Below are positions 46,106-54,887 of a stretch of 64,000 nt of DNA, one piece after another. Position 1 is the first letter of the stretch. Each line of letters opens with the position of its first letter. A program made the translations under genes and the position numbers. Source of the stretch: Paenibacillus mucilaginosus 3016 (GTDB taxonomy: Bacteria; Bacillota; Bacilli; Paenibacillales; NBRC-103111); contig NC_016935.1 of NCBI RefSeq assembly GCF_000250655.1, forward strand, positions 7,458,001 through 7,522,000. Reading direction: 5' to 3'. Below the pieces are notes generated by a model, which was not told the DNA's origin, searched no databases, and worked only from the letters and a program-made list of their open reading frames with translations.

Positions 46106-46996
46106 CTACCCGATTGTTTCGGCTGCTTCTTCTAGTGCGACCAGCTCTTCCAGTGCCTTCAAGAGCGGTTGGTTCAGCTCCTTGTTCTTCAGGGCAAAGT
46201 CCAGGTTCGTAAGAATGTATCCCAATTTCTCACCGACGTCGTATCTTACGCCGCTGTAGTTATACGCATAAACCTTCTCGATTTCGCTCAGCTTCTGGAT
46301 CGCATCGGTCAGCTGGATTTCTCCGCCCGCTCCCGTCTCCTGCAGTGCCAGGAAATCGAAGATGCGCGGTGTCAGCACGTAACGGCCCATGATGGCCAGA
46401 TTGGACGGCGCCTTGCCGAGCGGCGGCTTCTCCACCAGGTTCTGTACTTCATAGAGCCGGCCGTTTTTGGTGCCCGTATCGATAATGCCGTAACGCTGCG
46501 TCTCTTCCAGGGATACCGGCTGCACCCCGATCACGGAGCTCTGTGACTTCTCATATTCCTGGATCAGCTGCTTTAGGCACGGCGTATCCCCTTGTACGAT
46601 GTCGTCCCCGAGCAGAACGGCGAACGGCTCGTCACCGATGAACCTTCTTGCGCACCAAATCGCGTGTCCGAGACCTTTCGGTTCTTTTTGACGGATGTAG
46701 TGAATTTCGACTCTGGCGGAACGCTGAACTTCGCGGAGCAGGTCGATCTTGCCCTTGTCCTCCAGGTTCTTCTCCAGCTCGAAGGCATGGTCGAAGTGGT
46801 CTTCGATCGCTCTCTTCCCTTTGCCCGTTACGATGATGAGATCCTCGATCCCCGAAGCGACGGCTTCTTCCACGATGTACTGGATCGTAGGCTTATCAAT
46901 GACAGGAAGCATTTCTTTAGGCATGGCTTTGGTTGCAGGCAGAAAACGCGTGCCGAGACCCGCTGCGGGAATGATTGCTTTTCTTACTTTCTTCAT
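46106..46996 (-). CDS. galU: UTP-glucose-1-phosphate uridylyltransferase (copy 1)
   Basis: 296 residues with GLGTRFLPATKAMPKEMLP, DKPTIQYIVEEA and LGDDIV. Makes UDP-glucose for EPS and for Ugd. Near-paralogue of the gene at 58495 (about three quarters identical by eye). A GATAC-type palindrome lies 57-71 bases upstream. Confidence 0.95.
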   Translation of the reverse strand: MKKVRKAIIPAAGLGTRFLPATKAMPKEMLPVIDKPTIQYIVEEAVASGIEDLIIVTGKGKRAIEDHFDHAFELEKNLEDKGKIDLLREVQRSARVEIHYIRQKEPKGLGHAIWCARRFIGDEPFAVLLGDDIVQGDTPCLKQLIQEYEKSQSSVIGVQPVSLEETQRYGIIDTGTKNGRLYEVQNLVEKPPLGKAPSNLAIMGRYVLTPRIFDFLALQETGAGGEIQLTDAIQKLSEIEKVYAYNYSGVRYDVGEKLGYILTNLDFALKNKELNQPLLKALEELVALEEAAETIG

Positions 46997-47052
46997 GGTT
47001 TTCTACCTCCACTATTGTAGGCTCTGGGCCGATCCATACTATCTTTATCCAC

Positions 47053-47067
47053 GATACGAATCGTATC
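47053..47067. promoter_or_regulatory. GATAC-N5-GTATC palindrome upstream of galU copy 1
   Basis: GATAC-GAATC-GTATC, perfect half-sites. It lies between EAR 1 and galU, so an internal promoter may be controlled here; I cannot place convincing -35 and -10 boxes. Bases 47068-47322 hold nothing else I can support. Confidence 0.65.
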
Positions 47068-47322
47068 ATAAAAGATACCAGTTATGCTTTCTTACCGCTG
47101 GAACATAAAGCTGCACGTAGTGAAGCTCTACTCGGTGTGATGGTCCTTCTCGAGTCCGCCCTGATTCCAAATCCGCAGGCTGCGAGCGGCATATGCGATC
47201 ACCCAGTCTCTCATGCATCAAGACTGCATAACTTGTGCTTCTATGAGGAGCCAACAGCGCCTTCCTTAAGAGGAACGCGGCTGCCGGTCAGTCTGCACTG
47301 CTTTGTAAGCATTCATGCAAAC

Positions 47323-47434
47323 AGGGCATTGAACCCTTCCTCACGCCACACCCTTGACGACTCGCGTCTAAGGCTACGAAACCCACAGCATGGCCGAGTG
47401 CCTACAGTGATAAAGGTACAGTAGACATTACCTG
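47323..47434 (-). ncRNA. EAR-like antitermination RNA element 1
   Basis: 112 bases on the minus strand, directly after the wzz stop. It shares long identical blocks with the element at 59518-59630: CAGGTAATGTCTACTG, CCTTTATCACTGTAGGC, CATGCTGTGGG and GCCTTAGACG. In B. subtilis the eps-associated RNA (EAR) lies at the same place, early in the eps operon, and lets polymerase read through terminators. The family name is from memory and position; the conservation is seen. Confidence 0.8.
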
Positions 47435-47458
47435 ATAAATGGAGAGATCCTTCAGGAA

Positions 47459-48199
47459 CTACTGATTGGCTGCAACGGCCGGGGAGTCGGTACGATTGAT
47501 CGTGGAAGTAGGCTTGCTTGAATTCATGTCCGTCTTCGTGGCCTTCATGATGACAGCCAGAGTCGGCAGCTGAAGGACGTGTTCCACATCCGCTTCGGTT
47601 CTGATCGTGTCGTCCATGTACTCAATAACAAATACTACGCCGGTTGCAAGAACCAGGGAGACGATCAACCCGATTAACGTATTGAGGATATGATTCGGTT
47701 TGACTGGGCTAGGATTGCTGATTGTCTTGGCTTCGTTCAATATGGTAACGTTGTCGACCTTCATAATTGGGGGGATTTCGGCTTTGAACACTTCCGCTAC
47801 CGCATTGACGGTTTTGGCTGCGCGTTCGTAGGAGGTGTCTTGCATAATTAATGTCATTACCTGGGTGTTATTGACGGAGCTGACTTTGATCTTTCTCATC
47901 AGTTCTTCGGTGCTCAGTTTCAAGTCCGGGTATTGAGCGACGACCTTATCCATAATGGCCGGGGTGAGAATAATCTCTTTGTACGTATTGATGAGGCGGA
48001 TGTTCATATCGATGCTTCCGACATTCAGTTCATCGTTGACGTCATTCGATTTGTTGACGATGATCTTGCTGGAAGCCTCATAAACCGGTTTGACGTAGTA
48101 GTAACTGAAAAAGCCTGATCCCACACTCGCGATAAGTACAAACGCTAGAATATACCATATTCGCTTGAGAATCATTTTGCCGTACTGCTTCAGTTCCAT
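47459..48199 (-). CDS. Wzz/YveK-type chain-length co-polymerase (copy 1)
   Basis: 246 residues with two membrane spans (about 18-38 and 171-192) around an extracytoplasmic helical region, and the Pro-rich SNPSPVKPNHILN before the second span. In Gram-positive bacteria this protein activates a separate tyrosine kinase, but no kinase gene follows here; EAR 1 comes next. ATG 48199 follows GGAGGA. First gene of EPS operon 1. Confidence 0.92.
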   Translation of the reverse strand: MELKQYGKMILKRIWYILAFVLIASVGSGFFSYYYVKPVYEASSKIIVNKSNDVNDELNVGSIDMNIRLINTYKEIILTPAIMDKVVAQYPDLKLSTEELMRKIKVSSVNNTQVMTLIMQDTSYERAAKTVNAVAEVFKAEIPPIMKVDNVTILNEAKTISNPSPVKPNHILNTLIGLIVSLVLATGVVFVIEYMDDTIRTEADVEHVLQLPTLAVIMKATKTDMNSSKPTSTINRTDSPAVAANQ

Positions 48200-48260
48200 A
48201 ATGGTCCTCCATCCGATTTGTGTATTTATTTTCATATATTTTCATAAAGCGACATGTCGA

Positions 48261-48275
48261 GATACGAAATGTATC
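48261..48275. promoter_or_regulatory. Second GATAC-N5-GTATC operator of EPS operon 1
   Basis: GATAC-GAAAT-GTATC, perfect half-sites, just downstream of the -10 of the 48290-48318 promoter, near the expected transcription start. Confidence 0.7.
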
Positions 48276-48289
48276 GAAAACACACTTTA

Positions 48290-48318
48290 AATTTATGATA
48301 CATAGTGTATCTTGTCAA
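48290..48318 (-). promoter_or_regulatory. EPS operon 1 promoter with operator in the spacer
   Basis: -35 TTGACA (48313-48318), 17-base spacer, -10 TAAATT (48290-48295). GATAC-ATAGT-GTATC (48297-48311) fills the spacer. The block from the -10 to the -35 differs from the operon 2 promoter by one base. Confidence 0.8.
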
Positions 48319-48388
48319 GTATTTTTTGGAAATCCGACGCGGTTCCATGTCATTCTCGCTTATTCGAACCGGGACCGCGTTAGACACC

Positions 48389-49624
48389 TCAGATGCTCTC
48401 GAGCAGCAAACTGTACTTCTCTATCGATTGTTCCTTCTTCAGATAGGATTCGAGGTAAGTCCTCCCATTCAGTCCCATTCGGCGAAGTTCGGCGGAATCT
48501 GTCACTGCCATGGCCTCGATGCATGCGGTGATGCCCCGGTAATCCTGCGGTTCGACAACATATCCCGACTCGCTCTCCATAATCAGCCTGTGGGCTTCGC
48601 TGCCGTTCTCCAGGACGCCCAGAATGGGCTTGCCGGAGGCCATGACCCCATAGATCTTACTGGGCACAGAGACGCCTTTAATGCCCTTCTGGTTGACGAC
48701 CAGGTGGACGTCGGCCGCATTCAGCGAGTAGCGGATGTAATCCTTCGGCTGGTACGGGAGGAAGAGGACGTTCTTCAGCCCATGCTCCTTCACGAACTGC
48801 TGCATCCTGCCCTTGACGGCCCCTTCACCGATAAAGACGAAGGCGACACGCTCGTCATCCGCAAAATGTTTGGTTACGGTGATGATATTCTCGAGATCGT
48901 AGTATAGACCTAAGTTCCCCGAATACATGACAATAAACCGGTCCGTCAGCCCGTTTTCCTCCAGGAAAGCGCGTACCTGAGGATGGTCCTTCGTCAGAGG
49001 CACGATCTCGTTCTCCTCGGTCCAGTTGTTGATGACGGAGTTATCCGGCACGCCGCGGTAGCCGAAGCGCTTGGCAAGCGTCTCCTGCATATCCCGTCCC
49101 ACCGTGATGATATGGTCGGCCAGCTTGCAGTTGAGGTTATCGAGCCCCCGCGCGAGGCTGTACATCCATTTCATCTTCGTGAAGCTGACGGCTTCCGCCT
49201 GCTCCGGATTGAAGTCCTGAATATTGTAGACATGCTTGGTTCTCTTCAGGACCTTGCCGATGGTTCCTATCAGACCGCCGAGGATCGGAGGAGAAGAAAT
49301 GGTATAGACAATGTCCGTCTTTTTCTCCATGAGCATAGCCCAGGTAGCCAGGAAGAAATAGCTGGTAATATAGCGAAGGCGGCTCCACTTGCTGCTTTTG
49401 TCAAGCACAGGGAGTTTGATTCTTACGATTCGAATATTCTCGAGATAGTCGGTGGCGAACCTCTCGGCCACCTCCGACTTCTGGCCTGCATACCCCGGCT
49501 GTGCAGCGATTACCGTAATATCGAATTTGTCCTGCAGATGCAGGCAGAGTGACGTCATCAATTGTCCCGTCGACGCGAAGTCCGGGTAAAAGTAATTGAT
49601 CACAAATACGATTTTTTTCTTCAT
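48389..49624 (-). CDS. Glycosyltransferase family 4
   Basis: 411 residues, full length, GT-B fold like WbuB-type fucosamine transferases. N-terminal VINYFYPDFASTGQLM, C-terminal donor-binding MYSGNLGLYYDLENI and GVSVPSKIYGVMASGKPILG. ATG 49624 follows AGAGGT. It ends EPS operon 2. Its 3' end is the source of mosaic 2 piece E. Confidence 0.92.
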   Translation of the reverse strand: MKKKIVFVINYFYPDFASTGQLMTSLCLHLQDKFDITVIAAQPGYAGQKSEVAERFATDYLENIRIVRIKLPVLDKSSKWSRLRYITSYFFLATWAMLMEKKTDIVYTISSPPILGGLIGTIGKVLKRTKHVYNIQDFNPEQAEAVSFTKMKWMYSLARGLDNLNCKLADHIITVGRDMQETLAKRFGYRGVPDNSVINNWTEENEIVPLTKDHPQVRAFLEENGLTDRFIVMYSGNLGLYYDLENIITVTKHFADDERVAFVFIGEGAVKGRMQQFVKEHGLKNVLFLPYQPKDYIRYSLNAADVHLVVNQKGIKGVSVPSKIYGVMASGKPILGVLENGSEAHRLIMESESGYVVEPQDYRGITACIEAMAVTDSAELRRMGLNGRTYLESYLKKEQSIEKYSLLLESI

Positions 49625-49626
49625 GG

Positions 49627-50187
49627 CTACCTCTTATCCTCGAATCTGTATTTCTTGAAGCGGGCCGGAGAACCGATATGTACCTCACCGGCTCCCACAT
49701 CTTTCGTAACCGTACTGCAGGCGCCAACCACACCCATTTCGTGGATCGTAACGCCCGGATAAACAAAGGAACGGCTGGCCACCCAAGCGCCGTCCTTCAG
49801 CACAATCGGCTTCGTAATCAATCCGAAATTCGGATCGTCCATTCGATGTGAGCCCGTGCACAAGTAAGCCTGCTGTGACACCACGCAGTGGGCTCCGACC
49901 TCTATGCTGTCGAGACTGTAGAACTCCGCGTAATCCCCTACCCAGGAGTGCTCCCCAATGCTCACCTTCCACGGGTAGGTAAACCGGGCCGTGGATCTTA
50001 CCCGCACTCCCGCTCCGATCCGGGCTCCGAAGAGTTTCAGCAGAAACCTCCGCCAGCCGTACATGTTGTGCAGCGAGAACCGGAACAGGCTGCCCTGAAC
50101 CAGCCACCACAAGAGGACAACGATCCCGCTGCGTCCCCTGGAATAGCCGTCTTGATTATACAGATCTAGCCGTACTATATTTTTCAT
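49627..50187 (-). CDS. wcaF: WcaF-like EPS acetyltransferase
   Basis: 186 residues, left-handed beta-helix acetyltransferase. N-terminal YNQDGYSRGRSGIVVLLWW and FGARIGAGVRVR are typical of colanic-acid-type WcaF; catalytic His in CTGSHRMDD; then VTKDVGAGEV. It acetylates an EPS sugar from acetyl-CoA. It overlaps the upstream GT4 gene by 32 bases. Confidence 0.9.
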   Translation of the reverse strand: MKNIVRLDLYNQDGYSRGRSGIVVLLWWLVQGSLFRFSLHNMYGWRRFLLKLFGARIGAGVRVRSTARFTYPWKVSIGEHSWVGDYAEFYSLDSIEVGAHCVVSQQAYLCTGSHRMDDPNFGLITKPIVLKDGAWVASRSFVYPGVTIHEMGVVGACSTVTKDVGAGEVHIGSPARFKKYRFEDKR

Positions 50188-51334
50188 ACGACTGCCATAG
50201 CTCCTCGTATATGTCGGTTGTTTTGCGTACGTAAACTTCTCTCGAGAACTCGACCTCTACCAGCTCGCGGGCTCTCTCGCCCATCGCCCGGTAATCCCCA
50301 TCCATCACGCGCGCGATGCCATCGGCCAGCGTCTCATGATTTTCCGCAGGAACGAGCGCGCCGGTCGTCTCCCTGACCATCTCCGGCACTCCGCCAACAT
50401 CGGTCGCCACGACGGGCAGACCCGCTCTCATCGCTTCGAGAATGACCGTAGGGAAGATGTCGTAGACGGAAGGCAGGACGAACAGGTCCGACTGCCGAAG
50501 GAGCTCAGGAACGTCCCTGCGCAGCCCCAGGAAGTGAAGCGTACCGTTCAGCCCGGCTCCCTCGGCCAGATCCATCAGCTTCTGCTTATAAGCCTTCTCG
50601 TGATCGAAGGCTACGTCCCCCACGATCAGGAAGTGATAAGGCCTTCCCTGCTTCTTGAGCCGGTCGGCAGCCTGAATAAAGTATTCCATTCCCTTCATCG
50701 GGGACAAGCGGGCCACGGCAATGACCACCTGCGCGTCGGCCGGAATGCCGAGCTCGCGGCGGATATCGCTGCCGCCCAGTGCGGCGAGTTCTTTTTTGAA
50801 GTCGATGCCGTTGTAGATCTTGAGCAGTTTGTCCGAGACCCGTGAGCCCCAGTTGAACATAATCTTGCTCCGCTCGCACAGGACGATGACCTTATCATTG
50901 AAATAGTGATTGAGGTACCCTACCGCCTGATATGCGAACAAGGGCCTGCGCGGAAGCTCATGAACGGTTTGCACCGCCGGCACGCGCATCAGCTTGGCCG
51001 CGATGTTGCCGCCCATCAGCTCCATTTTGTGCGAGTGCACGATATCGATCCGGTGTTCGCGGATTACCCGCATCACCGTGCGAACCGTGACCCACAGCTT
51101 AGCCAGATTGCGCGGATAATAGAACAGGTCCGTAGGCTTGCCGAAGACGGCCAGCTGTCCGAACAGCACGGTAGCGCCGGCCGCTTCGTACTTGGCCACG
51201 TAAGGACTCGGACCGGGAAGCAGTACGAATGCGCGGTAACGCGACCGGTCGAGTCCCTCCACCAGCTGCAGCAGCACCGTATCCACGCCGCCGACCTGGC
51301 TGGCATAAGGCTGAATATATAAGATATGCTTCAT
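50156..51334 (-). CDS. Glycosyltransferase family 4
   Basis: 392 residues, intact. N-terminal YIQPYASQVGGVDTV (glycine loop), HSHKMELMGG, C-terminal VARLSPMKGMEYFIQA, then EAMRAGLPVVATDVGGVPE with the conserved E-x7-E. Adds a sugar to the repeat unit; donor unknown. Its first 77 codons recur in mosaic 2 piece D. Confidence 0.93.
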   Translation of the reverse strand: MKHILYIQPYASQVGGVDTVLLQLVEGLDRSRYRAFVLLPGPSPYVAKYEAAGATVLFGQLAVFGKPTDLFYYPRNLAKLWVTVRTVMRVIREHRIDIVHSHKMELMGGNIAAKLMRVPAVQTVHELPRRPLFAYQAVGYLNHYFNDKVIVLCERSKIMFNWGSRVSDKLLKIYNGIDFKKELAALGGSDIRRELGIPADAQVVIAVARLSPMKGMEYFIQAADRLKKQGRPYHFLIVGDVAFDHEKAYKQKLMDLAEGAGLNGTLHFLGLRRDVPELLRQSDLFVLPSVYDIFPTVILEAMRAGLPVVATDVGGVPEMVRETTGALVPAENHETLADGIARVMDGDYRAMGERARELVEVEFSREVYVRKTTDIYEELWQSYEKYSTARSV

Positions 51335-51373
51335 GAGACCCTCCCCCTTCCCGGGTAAACGTATGACTTGCTT

Positions 51374-52594
51374 CTATGGCCCGGCCACCGGAGTCCGCGG
51401 CTCCTGCCACACGATTCTTTGCTCCAATGGCAGTTCACCCGGCTTCGGCTTCTTCTTGTAAGCGGCCATCAGCATGATATAGAACAGCGGAGCGTCAAGA
51501 ACAGGCTGTGAAATCAGCAGGGTCAGGAACAGCGGCGTGACGGCCACGAGGTACTGCGCTTTGTCCTCTACCCAGAAGACCGTCGCAAAGTACACGGTCA
51601 GTACCAGCAGAACCCCGACGATCCCGATCATATAACTCGATGACAGAAGATTGATGCCGAGCTGGTCCGCGTTGTTGTACCCCATATTGTACATCCCCAC
51701 CCCGAACGGGTTCTCCAAGAAGAGCTGGATCCCTTCCCAAGTGGCATCCGAACGGTCCGTAACCGAAGCGCCGAGTTTCTCGGACTTGTCGTTCAACCCG
51801 ATGAACGGAGCGAAGAAGGCTGCATAGAACATAAACAAAAATATGACTGTGCCTTTGACGATTCTGCGGTCGAAAAAATACCGCATGGCCAGCGCAACGA
51901 AATAAATGGCAAGTCCGCTGGTGGATAAAGTCCCGGCCACGCCAAAAAACAGCACGGTTTGAATCCACTTGCGGTTCAAATTGTAGGACTCCAAAGAGAA
52001 GATCGCCCAGATCAGGAAGGCCTGGAAGATCCCCGCCTCACGGAACAGGCCAAGCAGCCTCGGCAGATTCAGCCCAGGCATCTCTATGAAGCTGTATAGG
52101 ATCGTGAAAGGAAAATACGTGTTGCCCGTCGAGTCATAGGTTTCTACATTGATCTTGAACAGATAGAGAGATTCCCAAGGCACGAAGGCAGTCAGCAGCA
52201 CGCTGATATAGTAAGAAATGACAAAGCCCATCATGATAAAGATAAAACCGCGGAAATACTTCTGGTTGGCTCTCTCATCGCTCAGTACAAGCGCAAAGGA
52301 GAACAGGATGACAATGTGCGCGACGGCCGCCTTGATGACGAATTCGAAGTTCATGCCGCCCTGCACCCCTGCGTGGGCGAAGAAATACACCCACATGATG
52401 ATACTGACGACGAGAACGAACTGAATGTGCCGGGTGAACCGGACATTTTTGATGATGGATTGCTCTACCATGTGGAAGTAGACCGCCCCCAAGCTCAGCA
52501 CCATGGCCAAGCTTGACAGGTTCTGTCCGAAAGCGGTCGGCCGCATCATGAAAGTAGCGATAAGAAGCAGCAAGACCTTAACTCGCAGCAGCAT
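51374..52594 (-). CDS. Wzy-type EPS polymerase (O-antigen ligase/polymerase family)
   Basis: 406 residues, about 10-12 membrane spans with the long periplasm-type loop before the last spans (NPFGVGMYNMGYNN). A second polymerase beside the one at 42800-44078 fits two repeat-unit assembly lines. ATG start at 52594. Its last 35 codons recur in mosaic 2 piece D. Confidence 0.87.
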   Translation of the reverse strand: MLLRVKVLLLLIATFMMRPTAFGQNLSSLAMVLSLGAVYFHMVEQSIIKNVRFTRHIQFVLVVSIIMWVYFFAHAGVQGGMNFEFVIKAAVAHIVILFSFALVLSDERANQKYFRGFIFIMMGFVISYYISVLLTAFVPWESLYLFKINVETYDSTGNTYFPFTILYSFIEMPGLNLPRLLGLFREAGIFQAFLIWAIFSLESYNLNRKWIQTVLFFGVAGTLSTSGLAIYFVALAMRYFFDRRIVKGTVIFLFMFYAAFFAPFIGLNDKSEKLGASVTDRSDATWEGIQLFLENPFGVGMYNMGYNNADQLGINLLSSSYMIGIVGVLLVLTVYFATVFWVEDKAQYLVAVTPLFLTLLISQPVLDAPLFYIMLMAAYKKKPKPGELPLEQRIVWQEPRTPVAGP

Positions 52595-52620
52595 GGTCTA
52601 CTCCTTTCATGTAGTTAAAC

Positions 52621-53757
52621 TTATGTCCCAAGTGTTTTTCCATACTTATCCATGAAAAATTGCGGTTGGATTAATTGGCGGTAATGGTTCTGGTTGGCAT
52701 TGATTTTCTCTGCCAGCTCCGCCCGGTGGCGCAGAGCGTATGTGATCTGTCCGGCCAGATCGTCCACATCTTCCGAACGGAAGACGAGACCGAGCTGATA
52801 ATGCTCGATCGTGAATCCGACTTCGCCGTGATCCGGACCGATCACCAGCTTATTGCGGACCACCGCTTCCGTCAGCGGGCCGCTCTGGCCCGTAAACATC
52901 CGCCGGTAGGGAAGAACGATCAAATCCGAGGAATCGAAGTAGGAAGACACCGCCTCGTCGGCTATGTATCCAAGCTCCGTTACGACATGGCAGTGCGATG
53001 GAAGGCGCTCCTTCCAGGCCTCGATGTCCTTGCGGGTAAAATGCTCTTCTTTGCCTGCAATCACCAATGTGCAGGGCTCTTCCACCTTGGCGAAGGCCTG
53101 CAGCAGCAGATCCAGCCCCTTGTCGTACCGCGTGCCGCCGAAGGCCAGCAGATACGGTCCCGGACCGGCTGCGCCCCAGCGAAGCTTCATCTCCGCATCC
53201 TGTTCAGGGTTGGCATGCTGCGGATGCAGCTGAGGGTAGAGAATGCTCTCCACGGCTCCCTTGCCGGACGAACGGACACGTTCGACGGTATAACGCTTGG
53301 TATACTCCCCGTGAACAATGAGCTGACGAATCACGCCAAGTCCCAGAAAAAAAGAAAGGGCCCGCTGTTTGCTCGGACGCGTCGGATACCAATGCATGGT
53401 GGCTGTGCAGTGCAGACCGAGAAGCAGCGGCCATACCAGCAGCAGCGGTATCAGAAGACAATCGAGATACAGCAGGTGAAGCTTGCGGTACCCGTGCTTC
53501 CGGCAGTACCGGATGAGACGGTAGAGCATCACGGTCCGCCCCAGCACGGCCGGGAGCCTGGGCGGTTCGGGATCCATCAGCATCATGGAGATCCCCGCCT
53601 CCGCCAAGCTCTTGGCCTGTTCCGGTTCCATGGATGTGGTCGCATAGCAGCACACCGCATCGGGCTCTTTCTCACGCACGCCTTGAATGGCCGTCCAGTT
53701 GTAGTAAAAATGATGTCCGTCGTTGGACGTATCGAAAAACATGAATTTTGTACTCAT
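52621..53757 (-). CDS. Glycosyltransferase family 4-like
   Basis: 378 residues. N-terminal FFDTSNDGHHFYYNW, a hydrophobic patch at about 107-120 (LLIPLLLVWPLLLG), C-terminal LLAFGGTRYDKGLDLLLQAF and an ALRHRAEL tail. The E-x7-E region is less typical (TGQSGPLTEAVVRNKLVIG). Its start overlaps the next upstream gene's stop by four bases. Confidence 0.88.
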   Translation of the reverse strand: MSTKFMFFDTSNDGHHFYYNWTAIQGVREKEPDAVCCYATTSMEPEQAKSLAEAGISMMLMDPEPPRLPAVLGRTVMLYRLIRYCRKHGYRKLHLLYLDCLLIPLLLVWPLLLGLHCTATMHWYPTRPSKQRALSFFLGLGVIRQLIVHGEYTKRYTVERVRSSGKGAVESILYPQLHPQHANPEQDAEMKLRWGAAGPGPYLLAFGGTRYDKGLDLLLQAFAKVEEPCTLVIAGKEEHFTRKDIEAWKERLPSHCHVVTELGYIADEAVSSYFDSSDLIVLPYRRMFTGQSGPLTEAVVRNKLVIGPDHGEVGFTIEHYQLGLVFRSEDVDDLAGQITYALRHRAELAEKINANQNHYRQLIQPQFFMDKYGKTLGT

Positions 53758-54887
53758 ATAGCCTCACTTTTGTGCCTGCCGAGAAACCGTTCCAAGGCTT
53801 TGAGATGGGCGTCCACCATATGGTCCATCGAATACCGGGCGGCAATCTCCAAGCTTCGTTCCCCGAACCGTGCTCTGCGTTCCGGCGACTCCAGAATGCC
53901 GCGCAGCGCGGAAGTAAGCCGCTGCTGGTCATCCACCGGAATCATGTATCCGTTCCGGCCCTCTTCGATCAGATCATGTGAAGCGCCGGCCATCATGGTG
54001 GAGATCAGCGGCAGGCCGAACATGATCGCTTCATTGAGCACCAGGGCCCATACATCATAGCGTGTAGGAAGCACGAAAGCGTCGGATACCTTGTAGTACT
54101 CGATGAGCTCCTCCTTCTGGAGGAAAGGCAGAATGACGACGTTCTCTACCTGATTCTCCTTCAGGTAAGCCCTGTACTCCTCTTCCTGCGGCCCGCCGCC
54201 AATAAGCAGAAGGCTCGCATCTGGAGCGTTCAGCTCCCGGAAGGAACGGAGCAGCAGGTCCAGCCCCTTGCGCTCGATGAACTGACCTACCGAAAGAAAG
54301 ACGGTCTCCTTCAGGTTATGCCTGCGCTTCAATTCGGCATGCCGCTCCGGACTCAAGGGCCGGAGCTGCTCGGGAGTATAGTGCACCGAGCTCAGCGGAT
54401 ATTCATGGATCTGATCCGCTTTGGCTCCGTAGTAGGTCAAATACTCAGTGCAGTTCTTCCCGGACGACAGCCAGAAGGAAGCGCTGGAGATCAGTCCTTT
54501 CTTCAGATTGCGTTTGAACCGCGACTCTTCCGGCGCCGGAAATCCGCCATCGGAGTTCAGGATGTACGGGATCCGCCTCATGCGCAGCCATTGAATGGCC
54601 ATCATCTCCGTAGGTGAGCTGTAGCACCCCATGATATGTACGTCGAAGCGACTGCGCTGCAGCTCTTTCCACACGGAAAAGTTCAAGTGTTTGTCGAGAC
54701 CGAACGTCCGGCCGGGAAGGAATTTGTACTGGAAGTGGCGGCCGATTCCATCCACCTTCCACTCCCGGTTCGCTTCGTTCTTCGCCTGGAACCACACGGT
54801 CAAGTCGCAATGCTTGCCGAGTTCATTGAAGAAATCCACCCGGTAAGGACTTGGTATGTTGGTCATGAACATCACTTTTGGTTTCAC
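53754..54887 (-). CDS. Glycosyltransferase family 4
   Basis: 377 residues. N-terminal MTNIPSPYRVDFFNELG, C-terminal SVGQFIERKGLDLLLRSF, PTRYDVWALVLNEAIMFGLPLI. The N-domain carries CYSSPTEM and NSDGGF. Four-base overlaps with both neighbours show tight operon coupling. Confidence 0.92.
   Translation of the reverse strand: MKPKVMFMTNIPSPYRVDFFNELGKHCDLTVWFQAKNEANREWKVDGIGRHFQYKFLPGRTFGLDKHLNFSVWKELQRSRFDVHIMGCYSSPTEMMAIQWLRMRRIPYILNSDGGFPAPEESRFKRNLKKGLISSASFWLSSGKNCTEYLTYYGAKADQIHEYPLSSVHYTPEQLRPLSPERHAELKRRHNLKETVFLSVGQFIERKGLDLLLRSFRELNAPDASLLLIGGGPQEEEYRAYLKENQVENVVILPFLQKEELIEYYKVSDAFVLPTRYDVWALVLNEAIMFGLPLISTMMAGASHDLIEEGRNGYMIPVDDQQRLTSALRGILESPERRARFGERSLEIAARYSMDHMVDAHLKALERFLGRHKSEAI

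Noticed and set aside
47323..47434. Cyclic di-GMP or cyclic di-AMP riboswitch
   Set aside because: The conserved cores of those riboswitches are not visible. The element lies after a coding gene early in an EPS operon, and the blocks match its partner at 59518, which fits EAR better.
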